In this document: one piece after another, positions 23,338 through 35,890 of the stretch
Layout of the letters: every line of letters starts with the position of its first letter
Position numbering within the stretch: position 1 is the first letter of the stretch
NCBI RefSeq assembly: GCF_964199755.1
Contig: NC_133929.1
Span: 3,117,806-3,181,805, forward strand
DNA: 64,000 nt
Reading direction: 5' to 3'
Origin: Larus michahellis
Taxonomy: Eukaryota; Chordata; Aves; Charadriiformes; Laridae
The notes under the pieces: model-generated
What the model was told of the DNA's origin: nothing
Database searches by the model: none
Seen by the model: the letters and a program-made list of their open reading frames with translations, nothing else
Made by a program: the position numbers and the translations under genes

Positions 23338-23543
23338 GTGAGGATGTGTTGGGAAGGGCAGCTGGGCACCGATAACAGTCTCCTCTCCAGAGAGGGGTGC
23401 AGCTTCCAGCTGTCTCCAGAAAGCCGTTAGCACATGGTACTGCTGGGGGGACCCTATGGCCCTGCTATGGTTCCTGGGCTGTGGGAGGAGGGTGAGGCTG
23501 GGAGGTGTGTGCTGGCTGGCGTGTTTTTTCTTTCCCTCCACAG

Positions 23544-23620
23544 AAAAAGAGCAAAGACCACTTTGGACTGGAGGGGGATGAGGAGTCCACCATGCTGGAA
23601 GACTCCATGTTTCCGAAGAA
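23544..23620 (+). pseudogene. TLN1: TLN1 relic exon (F3 end/linker)
   Basis: It reads KKSKDHFGLEGDEESTML, open, with donor gtaagt. Confidence 0.92.
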
Positions 23621-23802
23621 GTAAGTCTTCTAGGAACAAATTAGCTGCCAACCAAAAGTTGAATGGAGAGCAGGCTCCAGCCAAGCTTTGCAGCACAGCA
23701 TGTCTGGAGGAAGAGCTGCCAGTCCTTCAGCAGCAGCACTCCCAGAGAGCCTGGTGCTGGGCCCATGGGCATCCCTTGACCTGGTATTTCTCCCTGTTTC
23801 AG

Positions 23803-23984
23803 GTCAACCATCTTGCAGCAGCAGTTTAACTGTGTAGGCAAGGCAGAGCTGGGCTTGGTGGCCCTGCCAGCCATCATGTGGACAGGGGCTGGAGGGCCAG
23901 AAAACTTCCAGGTGGGCATGATGCCACAGGCTCAACTGCAAATCATCAGTGGCCAGATGCACCAAAGGCACATGCCTCCCCTGG
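23803..23984 (+). pseudogene. TLN1: TLN1 relic exon (linker)
   Basis: It reads STILQQQFNCVGKAELG through HQRHMPPL, open, with good splice sites. Confidence 0.92.
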
Positions 23985-24414
23985 TAAGCTCTCCCTTGTG
24001 CCCACTGTAGGGCAGATTCCGAGAGGTGCCTGTCAGGCTCATGTAGACACGTCCATTTGGGTGTTTGCTTGCCATGAAGAGCAGGGAGCCCTTGTACCTT
24101 GCTGTCCTGGCTGAGCTGGCGTCCTCCTGCAAACTTGAGTTCCACCCTGGCGTTTTTCCCTGGCTGGCAGCCACAGCCTCTCCTTCAGGTCATGCCACCC
24201 CAAGCTGCTGTGCCCAGACAGCTCCACCAGTGCCATGGTTTGCAGCAGAGACCTGTGCCTGGCGTTGGTCTGTCCGTGTGTGTTTCCCCTCTCCCCCGCA
24301 TCCTTCTCTGCAGCCAAAGAAGCATTTAAAAAGGTCCCTCTGCATCTGCTCTCTAAGAGCTGCCTAACTGCAAGACCCACTCATACCCACCCTGGGGCAT
24401 TTCCCAGGGGGAGG

Positions 24415-24783
24415 TGTTGGAGTGGGAGACGGACCCGGAGTAACGATGGAGTCTCAATATGAGTATGATCGTTCTCCCTTTATTCAAGTTTTCACAGAGT
24501 ATGTATAGACAGGCAATAAGAGCACGCGCTAGCGGCAGCTATATGATTGGCTTACAGTCTCTGTTCACGCGCTGTCCATGCAGTTCATTCACAGATCAGG
24601 TTGGTTACAAGAATTCGCATAGTCAATTGCTTAGTCATTAGCACAACATGTTTTCTACCTTCTCAGTTCCCGTTTTTCCCATGTACTAATTCCATCTTCT
24701 ACCACCTGTTTTGCTCTTAATCTAATCTCTCATAGTAGGGAGGCTGGCTCACGTGACCATTTTCTCTCAGACACATTCCTACA
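24415..24783 (-). mobile_element. Solo LTR with 6-bp target duplication
   Basis: This 369-bp unit with TGTTGG...CTACA ends is flanked on both sides by GGGAGG (24409-24414 and 24784-24789). The minus strand carries AATAAA near its 3' end, so the LTR is in minus orientation. A 6-bp duplication is typical of alpha/betaretrovirus-like (ERVK-type) integration. Confidence 0.88.
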
Positions 24784-24934
24784 GGGAGGTGCAGAGGGGA
24801 GTGCATCCATCACTTTTGCAGAGGTGCTTGCCTAGAGTGCTGTCATCAACAGCATGTTACACCACGTTGGGAGGGGTGTGCATGAGCCTGGACACGGAGC
24901 CCCTGGCATACCTCAATCTGTCCCTGTGTTGCAG

Positions 24935-25048
24935 ACTTCAGCCCAGCAAGCCCTGACTGGCACTATCAACTCCAGCATGCAGGCTGTGCATGCAGCCCAG
25001 GCCATGCTGGACAACCTCAAGACCTTGCCACCCCTCGGGCAGGATGCT
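24935..25048 (+). pseudogene. TLN1: TLN1 relic exon (R1)
   Basis: It reads TSAQQALTGTINSSMQAV through PPLGQDA, open, with good splice sites. Confidence 0.92.
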
Positions 25049-25334
25049 GTGAGTGCCGAGTGAAGAGGAGGTGCTGGGGGAAACCTTGCTGGAGGTTGCT
25101 GGCCTGGGAAGATCTGCTACCCGCAAAGAGGTGGGGTTGTATCCAGCTCTGAGGGCAGGAGCAGAGGGGGGCACATGGTCACATCACTTGGTCAGAATGG
25201 GCTGGGGAGTTTTGGGTGGTGACAGCTCTTCCTTCCCTCTTTCTTGTCTCCTCTCTCCTGCATCATTCTGTGTGAGCATGGATGCAGCTCCCCACCTCCA
25301 CCATCGCCTCCTGACCTTGTTCTCCCAATTTCAG

Positions 25335-25443
25335 ACATCCAAAGCTTGGCGCATAAACAAGATGGATGAGTTGAAGCATGAGATCCACTCCCAAGTGGAT
25401 GCTATCACTGCTGGCACAGCCTCGGTGGTCAACCTCACTGCAG
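25335..25443 (+). pseudogene. TLN1: TLN1 relic exon (R1)
   Basis: It reads SKAWRINKMDELKHEIHSQ through ASVVNLTAG, open, with good splice sites. Confidence 0.92.
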
Positions 25444-25933
25444 GTACATGGAAAGTTGGAGAAGAGGGATGCCTCTGTCTCTGGAGAAGGCTTGATCTTT
25501 GTTGTCTGGATGAAGGTCACATCTCCTGCCCTCCATCAGAGACCGGAGGAGCCAGCCTGCCCTAGCTAGAGCTAAATCAGCCCCGACTGCTGCTAATGTG
25601 CTTGTAGAGCCGGCCATGCCCACGCAACTCACCCTGCCTTTACATCCCCCAACATCCCTGCCTGTGCTCAGCCCAGTCCTTCCTCCCAGTCCTTGGCTGA
25701 CCTGCCATCCTCTGAACCAGGAGCGTGTTGTCCAGCCCCTCCTATAGCTCCAGGCACAGTGCAGCTCTTCTTCCCCAGGCTCTCCTGCACAAACTCAGCC
25801 AATGCAATCATCTTTCAGGCTTAGGAGCTAGGGCATCTCTCACCCTGCTCCTGGGAAGGAGGACCACATCGGTGACAGGTGCAGAGATGCTCTTGGAGCA
25901 CATCCCATCCTGACTCGTCTCCTCCCTGTGCAG

Positions 25934-26142
25934 GGGATACAGCGGACACAGACTACACCACCATGGGCTGTGCCATCACCACCATTTCTTCCAACCTGAC
26001 AGAGATGTCCAAGGGTGTGAAGCTGCTGGCCGTGCTGATGGAGGACAAGGGAGGGAATGGGTGGCAGCTTCTGCAGGCAGCCAAGAACCTGATGAGCACT
26101 GTCTTGGATCTGCTGAAAATGGTGCAGCCTGCCAGTGCTGAG
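25934..26142 (+). pseudogene. TLN1: TLN1 relic exon (R1/R2)
   Basis: It reads DTADTDYTTMGCAITTISS through VQPASAE. It is open over 69 codons with good splice sites. Confidence 0.92.
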
Positions 26143-26259
26143 GTGGGGGGCAGGAGGGGCCTTGGGGCCAAGAGGTGGGTGGAAGCCAAGGACAACCATC
26201 AGGAGAGTTTTTAGGGCTTTCTCATGAGCCTAGTGTTGCTTTTGCCTTGTTCTTTGCAG

Positions 26260-26358
26260 CCTCTCCAGAATCTCCTGCAGGCTGTTGGTCTTGTGGGCCA
26301 AACCAGCAGGGAGCTGTTGCAGCAGATTGGGAAGAGTGACACTGACCCTTGGTTCTAG
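26260..26358 (+). pseudogene. TLN1: TLN1 relic exon (R2) ending in nonsense codon
   Basis: It reads PLQNLLQAVGLVGQTSREL and ends TGG TTC TAG directly before gtgagt. The expected last codon is CAG, so one C-to-T change makes the stop. Confidence 0.92.
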
Positions 26359-28178
26359 GTGAGTGCACCTGGTGGCACCTAGGGACTCCTGCTCCCTAAA
26401 ACCATGGGCCGTTGCACAGGACCGGCAGGAAGGCTCCAGGCCAAAGCTTGGCCCAGTGCATGGTGGTGACTTTACTGAGGGAAGGGACAGGCCATTGCCC
26501 ATCTCTGGCCCTAGAGCCACTGTGATATAACGCCTCTTATCTTGTGGATTCCCATGTAGATCCCAGAAAGCTGGTGTGCTTGGATCCTGCCTGCTTTTGA
26601 CCCAAAGATGGTAAAAGGTAACTGTAGGCATGGCTTGGTGGTCCCTGCCCTCTCTGATGTGAGGAGTGCTCCTCTGGGGACGATCAGCTGAACTCTTTGG
26701 AGAAGGGCTCTTGTCAAAAAAATCTGGTTTTCTGGTTGTCAGCTCTTAGAAGTCCATGCACTTGGGTCACTGTTCAGGCGAGTGCTGCCCCAGTAATTCT
26801 CCCTTGCATCCGCCTTGATTCCTGCCTGCTGCTCCCTGCCCATGCTTGGGAGCTGCCTGCCTGCCCCCATTGCATCGGGGTGGCCGGAGCCTCATGGGAT
26901 GTTTTGGGGTGTTTTTGTTGTGTTTTTTTCTTCCTGAGCTGGCTTCCAGCTGGCCTATTTTCTCATAATTGCTGCTTCCAGCACAAGAGAGGTAGCACAC
27001 CATGCTGGGGAGGGGGATCCAGCCATAGTATAGACCAAAACAGACTCCAGAAAGGAGGACTTTCCATTCACCACAGCCACACAGCCTCAACATGAGTGGA
27101 AAAGTCTGGACAGAGAACCAAGGGGAGCAGAAAAGCCAGCACCAGGGCAGGGGGCCATGCACAGCCAGACAGCAGTGTCAGGACAGGGCAGCCCCAAGGG
27201 GCAGATTTAGGACCTGGAAGACAATTTGCACATGTGGAGTGCTCTGCACTGCAGCTGCCAGACCCAAGTGTATCTACTTCCCTCCCTGGGCTCCTCTGGC
27301 TGGGTCGCCACTTCTTTGCCACAGTCAGATGCTGCAGTCTGGGGAGTCTGGAGCTGGGTGCATGTGCTCTCCAGCCTCTCCTCCTGTCTGGAAGGGTCTT
27401 GGCTTGCAGGAGGTGAGGGGATGCTGTGACATTTTTGGCTTGGTGGCTGGAGGCTTAGCTGCCGCAGGGTGCAGGGCCACTCACTGCAGGTCTGGGTCTG
27501 GTGCCCAGTGGGGAAGCAGTTTGCCGTGTGCTGGTTGCTACCTGTTGTGTGCTGACAGGGTGGCCCCATGCCTTCCCTGCCACCCCTGGGGGAGAGGAGG
27601 CTGGTTTCTGTGTCATACTCTTCCTTTAGCCTCAGGAATGACAGCAGAGATGTAGCCTGTTGCTAAAGAGATAGAAAATAGCTGTCATGCCTGCAGTACA
27701 GGTGACCAGTGTGGGCAGCAGCTCCTGCTTGCCTCCTGCTGGTGGGGTGAGCACTGGATGCTGTCCACAGTGTAGCTGTGCCCATGGTTGGCTTGTGCCT
27801 GCTGTTTGGCCAGAGTCCAGTGCAAGGTGCGAAGCTGGGCAGTGCTGGTGGTGCCTCAGACCAGGTTGTCACTGTGGTACAGTCAGGGACTCAGTGCGGG
27901 TTGTTGCCTGGGGAGCAGGCAGTGAACGAGTCATGGGTGTTGCCCAAGCTGCTCTGAGTGGTGGTCATGGCAGCATCCTGGTGCAAGGAGGTGCCGTGAT
28001 GCAGGCTGCAGCTCAAAACCAGGTTACAACCTCACCACCAGCTGTTGCATGCAGTAGGGATGGGTGTTCAGTGTTTGGTGCTGGGCTGGGGTGGATGAAA
28101 GTCCCCCTTTCCCCCACTGCTGGTGCTTCCACTGCTGCTCCTGCACTGACTTTCTCAGTCCCATCCCCCCCCCCCCCG

Positions 28179-28307
28179 GACATGCTCATGCAGCTGGCGA
28201 AAGTGGTGGCCAGTGCCACCGCTGCGCTGGTGCTCAAAGCCAAGAATGTGGCTCAGAAAATGGAAAACACAGCACTGCAGACTAAGGCGATCATTGCTGC
28301 CACCCAG
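28179..28307 (+). pseudogene. TLN1: TLN1 relic exon (R2/R3) with lost acceptor
   Basis: It reads DMLMQLAKVVASATAALVL through IIAATQ. The bases before the first codon are CG after a C run rather than AG, and no donor is evident at the right end. The preceding intron (26359-28178) contains nothing else I recognise. Confidence 0.88.
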
Positions 28308-28440
28308 TCAGAAGCATGGGCTGCCTCGGGCATTTGCCACCCCCTCTTTGGAGGAGCAGAAGTTGGGGACAGTTGTCCCTGCATGGCTCCTACAAGGAGC
28401 ACACCATGCTCGCTGCCCAGCCTTTCCTCCTCCCCTGCAG

Positions 28441-28735
28441 GTAATGGCTTTCACAATCAGCTTCCCGGTCTGACAGGAGCAGCTGATTGAGGCTGGCAAG
28501 TTGGTGGACAAGTTGGCTGAGGGCTGTGTGGAGGCCTCCAAGGCAGCCACCAGCGATGACTAGCTCCTGAAGCAGGGGGGGGTGGCAGCCACAGCCGTCA
28601 CCCAGGCCCTGAACAACTTGCTGCAGCATATCAAGCAGCACACCACGGGCAGGCAGCCCATCAGGTGCTACGACCAGGCTACTGACACCATCCTCAACGT
28701 CACTGAGAACATATTCAGCTCCATGGGTGACATGG
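28441..28735 (+). pseudogene. TLN1: TLN1 relic exon (rod) with two nonsense codons
   Basis: It aligns from MAFTISFPV onward. TGA stands at the conserved Cys before QEQLIEAGKL, and TAG at the Gln/Glu before LLKQ. The later part reads DQATDTILNVTENIFSSMG. The donor gtgaga is intact. Confidence 0.92.
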
Positions 28736-28836
28736 GTGAGAGCAGCTGATGGCACCCGGGGTAGAGCACGATGAGTGGGGAGGTATCAAGAAGCCTGTGG
28801 GACTTGCTAATGGGCCACCCTTCCTTTCTTTCCCAT

Positions 28837-29003
28837 GGGAAATGGTGCGTCAGGCTCGTATTCTGGCCCAGGCCACCTCTGACCTTGTCAACTCCATCAC
28901 AGCTGATGCGGAGGGAGAGACGGACCTGGAGAACTCATGCAAGCTGCTGAGCACAGCCAAGATCCTGGCCGATGCCACTGCCAAGATGGTGAAGGCTGCG
29001 AAG
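28837..29003 (+). pseudogene. TLN1: TLN1 relic exon (R3), last before the deletion
   Basis: It reads EMVRQARILAQATSDLVNS through ATAKMVKAAK. The acceptor region reads ccatgg with no AG. Everything 3' of here up to the last three exons is missing. Confidence 0.9.
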
Positions 29004-29339
29004 GTTCATGGCATGCAGGAGGATGGGCGCTGGCTCTGTTCCCCATCTGATGCCATTGGCTTGGTGCTGTGGAGGGGATGAGTAACCTTTGGGTCAGGGA
29101 GCAGTTCTTGGAGCAAGGTCCTGCACCAAGCCAAGGACCTGTGTAATGGAGTGGGGCTCCTCCTGAAGCTGTGGGTGGTAGCAGAGGAGCTGTTAGCTCT
29201 CCTGCTGCTGAGCTCTCTGGGAGAGGCTTCGGGCATATCCCCAGCACTGTAAGCAGCCAGGCTGCCTGGGAGGTGTTCCCCAGCATCAGGCCGGAGCATG
29301 GACACTGCTGTCAGAACAAGGGACCCGGTGGCCCCTGCA

Positions 29340-30530
29340 AGATGTGATGGATCGTGGCAGTCTGGTGAAGTTCCCACTGACTGGAAAAGGGGAAACATAA
29401 CCCCCATCTTCAAAAAGGAAGACCCGGGGAACTACAGACTGGTCAGTGTCACCTCTGTGCCTGGCAAGATCATGGAGCAGATCCTCCTGGAATCTCTGCT
29501 AAGGCACATGGAAAATAAGGAGGTGATTGGTGACAGCCAACATGGCTTCACCAAGGGCAAGTCATGCCTGACAAATTTGGTGGCCTTCTATGATGTTGCC
29601 ACAGCATTGGTGGATAAGGGGAGAGCAACCGACGTCATCTACCTGGACTTATGCAAAGCGTTTGACACTGTCCCGCACGACATCCTGGTCTCTAAATTGG
29701 AAAGGCATGGATTTGATGGATGGACCACTTGGTGGATAAGGAACTGGCTAGATGGCCACACTCAAAGGGTTGCAGTCAATGGCTCAATGTCCAAGTGGAA
29801 ACCAAATACAGGCTGGGCAGAGAATGGCTTGAGAGCAGCCCTGAGGAGAAGGACTTGGGGGTGCTGGTGGACGAGAAGCTCAACACGAGCCAACAATGTG
29901 TGCTCGCAGCCCAGAAAGCCAACTGCATCCTGGGCTGCATCAAAAGAAGCCTGGCCAGCAGGTCGAGGGAGGTGATTCTCCCCCTCTACTCTGCTCTGGT
30001 GAGACCCCACCGGGAGTCCTGCATCCAGCTCTGTAGCCCTCAGCACAGGAAAGACATGGACCTGTCGGAACGGGTCAAGTGGTGGGCCACGAAGATGATC
30101 AGAGGGCTGGAGCACCTCTGCTATGAGGACCGGCTGAGAGAGTTGGGGTTGTTCAGCCTGGAGAAGAGAAGGCTCCAGGGAGACCTTATAGCAGCCTTCC
30201 AGTACCTGAAGGGGGCCTACAGGAGAGATGGGGAGGGACTCTTTATGAGGGAGTGGAGCAATAGGATGAGAGGTAACGGTTTTAAACTGAAAGAGGGGAG
30301 ATTTAGATGAGATATCAGGAAGAAACTCTTTCCTGTGAGGGTGGTGAGGCACTGGCCCAGGTTGCCCAGGGAAGTTGTGGTTGCCCCATCCCTGGAAGTG
30401 TTCAAGACCAGGCTGGATGGGGCTTTGAGCATCTTGGTCTAGTGGGAGGTGTCCCTGCCCAGGGCAGGGGGCTTGGAACTAGATGATCTTTAAGGTCCCT
30501 TCCAACCCGAACCATTCTATGATTCTATGG
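29340..30530 (+). mobile_element. CR1 LINE fragment 1
   Basis: It is 5'-truncated CR1 ORF2 (reverse transcriptase region, with [13 protein letters not shown]), with an internal deletion near 29815 where the YADD-containing part is missing. It runs on to a 3' end AACCATTCTATGATTCTATG. Confidence 0.88.
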
Positions 30531-32620
30531 TCTTCAGAGCAGACAGCAGACTTAATAATGTGGCATTTTGTCTGGATGCACTTATGAGGGCAAACAGTCT
30601 GTTGCTGTGTCTCTCACGCAGGAGACCTGCATGGTTGAGCAGGGAGCTTCTGAAAAAGCTCAAGTGGAAGAAGGAAGTTTCCAATAAGTGGAAGAAGGGA
30701 CTGACCCCTTGGGAAGATTACAAGAATGCCGCCAGAGTATGCAGGGATGAAACGAGGAAAGCCAAGGCCTCCTTGGAATTAAACCTGGCAAGGGATGTCA
30801 AGCTCAACAGGAAGGGCTTCTACAAGTATATTGGAGGCAAAAGGAAAACTAGAGAAGTTGTGGGCCCGCTGCTGAATGAGACAGGAGCCATGGCGACGCA
30901 GGATGCGGAGAAGGCGGAGTTACTGAATGCCTTCTTTGCTTCGGTCTTTACTGCTCGGCCCAGCCCTCAGGAGTCCCAGACTTTGGAGAAAGTAACGGGG
31001 AAAGTCTGGACGAAGGAAGACTTCCCCTTGGTTGAGGAGGATCAAGTGAGAGATCAATTAAGTCAACTGGATATCCACAAGTCCATGGGTCCCGATGGGA
31101 TGCACCCGAGAGTGCTGAGGGAGCTGGCGGAAGTCATTGCTGGGCCGCTCTCCACCATCCTTGAAAGGTCCTGGAGAACAGGCGAGGTGCCTGAGGACTG
31201 GAGGAAAGCTGGTGTCACTCCAGTCTTCAAAAAGGGCAAGAAGGAGGACCCGGGGAACGACAGGCCGGTCAGCCTCACCTCCATCCCTGGAAAGATGATG
31301 GAACAGCTCGTTCTGGGCATCATCTCAAGGCATGTGGAGGAAAAGCAAGCTATCGGAAGTAGTCAACATGGATTCACCAAGGGGGAATCATGTCTGACCA
31401 ATCTGATAGCTTTCTATGATGGCATGACTGGATGGAGAGATGAGGGGAGGGCAGTGGATGTGGTCTACCTTGACTTAAGCAAGGCGTTCGACACGGTCTC
31501 CCACAGCATCCTCATAGGGAAGCTTAGGAAGAGTGGGCTTGATGAATGGACAGTAAGGTGGATAGATAACTGGCTGAAAGACAGAGCTCGGAGGGTCGTG
31601 ATTAGGGGCACAGAGTCTAGTTGGAGGTCAGTGACGAGTGGTGTTCCCCAGGGGTCAGTACTGGGCCCCGTCCTCTTCAATATACTCATCAATGACTTGG
31701 ATGAGGGGATAGAGGGCACCCTCAGCAAGTTTGCTGATGACACAAAGCTGGGAGGGGTGGCTGACACAGCAGAAGGCTGTGCCGCCATACGGAGAGACCT
31801 GGACAGGCTGGAGAGTTGGGCAGAGAGGAACCTTCTGAAATTCAACAAGGGCAAGCGTAGGGTGCTGCACCTGGGGAGGAATAACCCCCTGCACCAGGAC
31901 AGGTTGGGGGCTGACCTGCTGGAGAGCAGCTCGGTGGAAAGAGACCTGGGAGTCCTGGTGGACAACAGGATGACCATGAGCCAGCAATGTGCCCTCGTGG
32001 CCAAGAAGGCCAATGGCATCCTGGGGTGCATCAAGAAGAGTGTGGCCAGCAGGTGGAGGGAGGTCATCCTCCCCCTCACTCTGCCTTGGTGAGGCCGCAT
32101 CTGGGGTACCGTGTCCAGTTCTGGGCTCCCCGGTTCAACAGGGACAGGGATCTGCTGGAGAGGGGACGGCAAAGGGCTACCAAGATGCTGAGGGGACTGG
32201 AACACCTCTCTTATGAAGAAAGGCTGAGGGACTTGGGTCTCTTCAGTCTGGAAAAAAGACAGCTGAGGGGGGACCTTATCAACGCTCATAAATACTGAAA
32301 GGGTGGGTGTCAGGAGGATGGGGCCAGGCTCTTCTCAGTGGTGCCCAGCGACAGGACAAGGGGTAACGGGCACAAACTTGAGCATAGGAAATTCCACCTA
32401 AACATGAGGAGGCACTTCTTTACTTTGAGGGTGGCAGAGCCCTGGCACAGGCTGCCCAGAGAGGTGGTGGAATCTCCATCTCTGGAGACATTCAAAACCC
32501 ATCTGGATGCATTCCTGTGCAACCTGCTCTAGGTGATCCTGCTCTGGCAGGGGGCTGGACTAGATGATCTCCAGAGGTCCCTTCCAACCCTACTATTCTG
32601 TGGTTCTGTGATTCTGTGTG
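30531..32620 (+). mobile_element. CR1 LINE fragment 2 (copy A of inverted pair)
   Basis: A 521-codon open frame (30527-32092) carries the CR1 reverse transcriptase, including [29 protein letters not shown] and FADDTKLGG. One frameshift follows at about 32088 (ends LPW), and the tail continues to TTCTGTGATTCTGTG. No endonuclease domain is present, so it is 5'-truncated and not autonomous. Confidence 0.92.
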
Positions 32621-33528
32621 CCAGCAGCTTGCGGACTCCGAGCCACATGCAGCTCTAGTGAGTTTGCTGGGATGGCCCTACACAAGCAAATCCAGAATAA
32701 AATCACAACCCCCCCCTAGCCTCCGCAGCACTCTGGCTTGCAAAGGCAGGAATGAAGCATATGGGTCACATTTATCAGAGGGCAGCAGGTTCCTGGAAAG
32801 CCACCAGCAGGAAGGATGCAGGGGAATGGGGAGGGAGATGGCAGATGCAATGCTGCCTTGCTCCCTGGCAGCAGCAAAACCATTGCTGTATGCTGGGTCC
32901 CCAGGGGAACCAGCGCCTCACATGGAGCGTGAACAAGCATGGTTAGCTTTGGTATTTGGTAATGATAGGTCTCTCTCTTCAAAAGCAGAGAGATCCAGTA
33001 GCTGAAAACTGCAGTGAAGCAATTCAGGGCGGGGAGAAATAAGGTGCAAAGGGGTGTGAGGAGAGTGGCTCTGTGGCTACTCTGAGTGTAGGTGGCTCCT
33101 CTGGCCTCAGGAACCTCTGGGTTTGGGCAGCCAGCCTCCTCCAGGCACCCTGCCTCCCCTGGCCCTGTCAAGGCTGAAGTATGAGCTAACTCTGGCAGCA
33201 TGGCTCCCCACTCAGGGCCTCTGATCCTTCATTCCTACCTCTCCTCTTGGCTGCCCTTCACCCTCCACAAGAGAATACTCACCTTGCTGTGCTCCCCATC
33301 CCCAGTGCCCATGTTTCCTGTCTGGGGCGTTCACCGCTGTCTTCTCTCTCTTCTCCCTCCCTCCCTGTCAGCTGGTGAGTAAGGCAACATTGGGGTGCCT
33401 GCCAGTGCCTAACCTCAGCGTGAGCCTTGCTCACGGTGTGTCTGCATGCCCAGTTCAGCACTGGGGTAGCACTTGTGTGTGTCTGCAAGCAACCTGGGGT
33501 CCGTGCGTGTGTGTATGTACATGTGTAG
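32621..33528. other. Spacer between CR1 copies
   Basis: No talin exon or known repeat is recognisable. It may be residual talin intron. Confidence 0.4.
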
Positions 33529-35890
33529 AATCATAGAATCATTTAGGTTGGAAAAGACCCTTGGGATCATCGAGTCCAACCATCAACCCCACTCTACAAA
33601 GGTCTCCCTTACACCATATCCCTTAACACCACATCTAAACGACTCTCAAACACATCCAGGGATGGTGACTCCACCACCTCCCTGGGCAGCCTATTCCAGT
33701 GTCTGACCACTCTTTCTGGGAAGAATTTTTTCCTAATGTCCAGCCTAAACCTCCCCTGCTGCAGCTTGAACCCATTCCCTCTTGTTCTATCGCTAATTAC
33801 CTGTGAGAAGAGACCAGCACCAACCTCTCTACAGTGTCCTTTCAAGTAGTTGTAGAGAGTGATGAGGTCTCCCCTCAGCCTCCTCTTCCTCAAACTAAAC
33901 AGTCCCAGCTCCTTCCATCGCTCCTCGTAAGATTTATTCTGCAGGCCCTTCACCAGCTTCGTTGCCCTCCTCTGCACTCGCTCCAGCACCTCGAGATCTC
34001 TCTCGTATTGAGGTGCCCAGAACTGGACACAATACTCAAGGTGTGGCCTCACCAGTGCTGAGTACAGGGGGACAATCACCTCCCTCCTTCTGCTGGTCAC
34101 ACTATTTCTAATACAAGCCAGGATGCCATTGGCCCTCTTGGCCACCTGGGCACACTGCTGGCTCATGCTCAGCCGCTTGTCAATTAGAACCCCCAGGTCC
34201 TTTTCTGCCGGGCAGCTCTCCAGCCACACTTCCCCAAGCCTGTAGCGATGCGTGGGGTTGTTGTGGCCCAAGTGCAGGAGCCGGCACTTGGCCTTGTGGA
34301 AGCTCATTCCATTAGCGTTGGCCCATCGGTCCAATCTATCCAAGTCTCTCTGTAGAGCCTCCCTACCCTCATGCAGATCAACACTCCCGCTTAGCTTCGT
34401 GTCATCTGCAAACTTGCTGATGATACACTCTATGTCCTTCTCAAGGTCATCAATAAAGATGTTGAACAGAAATGGTCCCAACACTGAGCCCTGAGGGACA
34501 CCCCTTGTGACCGGCCGCCAGCTGGATTTAATTCCATTGGCCACCACTCTTTGGGACCGCCCATCCAGCCAGTGCTTGATCCAGCAGATCGTATGCTCAT
34601 CCAGGCCATGAGCCGCCAGTTTTCCCATGAGAATTCTATGGGGGACAGTGTCAAATGCTTTTCGAAAGTCTAGGTAGATAATATCCACAGCCTTTTGTCG
34701 TGGGCGGAGTGATTAACTTCACTTGTAATAGAGCAGCAGTGGAATATTTATTAATATAAAACAGCGATTTAACAAAGTCAGTAGTGAATGCGACAGTGTT
34801 TTACGAGATTCGATGCCAGGGCACACTTGGTTATTTACTGCACAGAGGCCAGGGTCAGACAAGCTGTCAGGAAGACCCTCCCGTTGAGTCACGAGGTTCA
34901 GAAAGGACCCCCTGGCTTTCTAAACTCCTTCTCAGAGAGGAGCCTAGGGGCGGCTGGATCCACTCCTAGTCCCAGACTTGGTCAACGGTTTGTGTCTAAA
35001 GGATTCTATATGCGCAATCAATCCTTATCTCACTCAGCTAAGATTTCAAAGTTTAGCATGCTATCAGTCACTTACCGAGAATCTGCTGCGGCAAGGAATC
35101 TCTCAGCCTCGAGGAGCAGAACCTTAAGCGAGCGTCCCCACTCAAGGGGAGATCCTGGCGTGCAGCCCGCTGCCGTGCAGGAGAGCTCAAAGGGCTCTTG
35201 GGCTGTCCGCTATTTATGGAGTAAGATAATTGACCTATAGTCATATTCCCATGGGAACAAGATGTCTAGGCCCCCACTCCAGACAGTGTTTTGGCTGTGT
35301 TGCCAGGCATCTCCCACAGTTCAAGTGCAACTCATCACGACTCCCACTGATGGCCATGGCTTGAGCAGGAGCCGGGGGGGGGGGGAAAGGGGAAAAGGGG
35401 AAAAGGGGAGAGCACACCGCCACACTTTTCCCTCGTCCAATAATCTGGTCATCTTGTCGTAGAAGGAGATCAGGTTCGTCAGGCAGGACCTGCCTTTCCT
35501 AAACCCATGCTGACCAGGCCTGATCCCCTGCTTGTCCATTGTATGACTCGTAATGGCACTCAAGATGATCTGCTCCATGACCTTCCCTGCTCCCGAGGTC
35601 AGACTGACAGGCCTATAGTTTCCCGCATCCTCCTTTCTGCCTTTCTTGTAGATGGGTGCTACATTTGCTACCCTCCAGGCCATTGGGACCTTCCCAGTTA
35701 GCCATGACTTCAGGTAGATCATGGAAAGTGGCTTGGTGAGCACGTCTGCCAACTCTTTCAGCACTCTTGGATGTAACCCATCCGGTCCCATAGACTTGTG
35801 TGCATCCAAGCGGTGTAGCAGGTCACTGATCACTTCCTCTTTAATTGTGATGACAATCTCACCCACTCTAGATGATGGGGTGGCTGCCAC
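33529..35890 (-). mobile_element. CR1 LINE fragment 3, interrupted by a solo LTR
   Basis: The minus-strand CR1 3' end begins ATCATAGAATCATTTAGG at 33529. The reverse transcriptase frame runs 34688-33609 (359 codons, including FADDTKLSG and [14 protein letters not shown]) and continues 5' on the other side of an inserted LTR, from 35425 to about 35890 ([19 protein letters not shown]). Confidence 0.9.
34696..35424 (-). mobile_element. Solo LTR nested in CR1 fragment 3
   Basis: This 729-bp unit has TGTCGTGGGCGG...CCGCCACA imperfect inverted ends and CTTT on both sides (34692-34695, 35425-35428). On the minus strand a TATA-like CATAAATAG (about 35215) and AATAAA (about 34750) give the orientation. 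Removing it with one CTTT copy restores the CR1 frame across the site. Confidence 0.87.

Noticed and set aside
30527-32092. 521-codon reverse transcriptase frame as a host gene
   Set aside because: It is the CR1 ORF2 C-terminal part, 5'-truncated, frameshifted near its end, and repeated at 59.6-61.5 kb.
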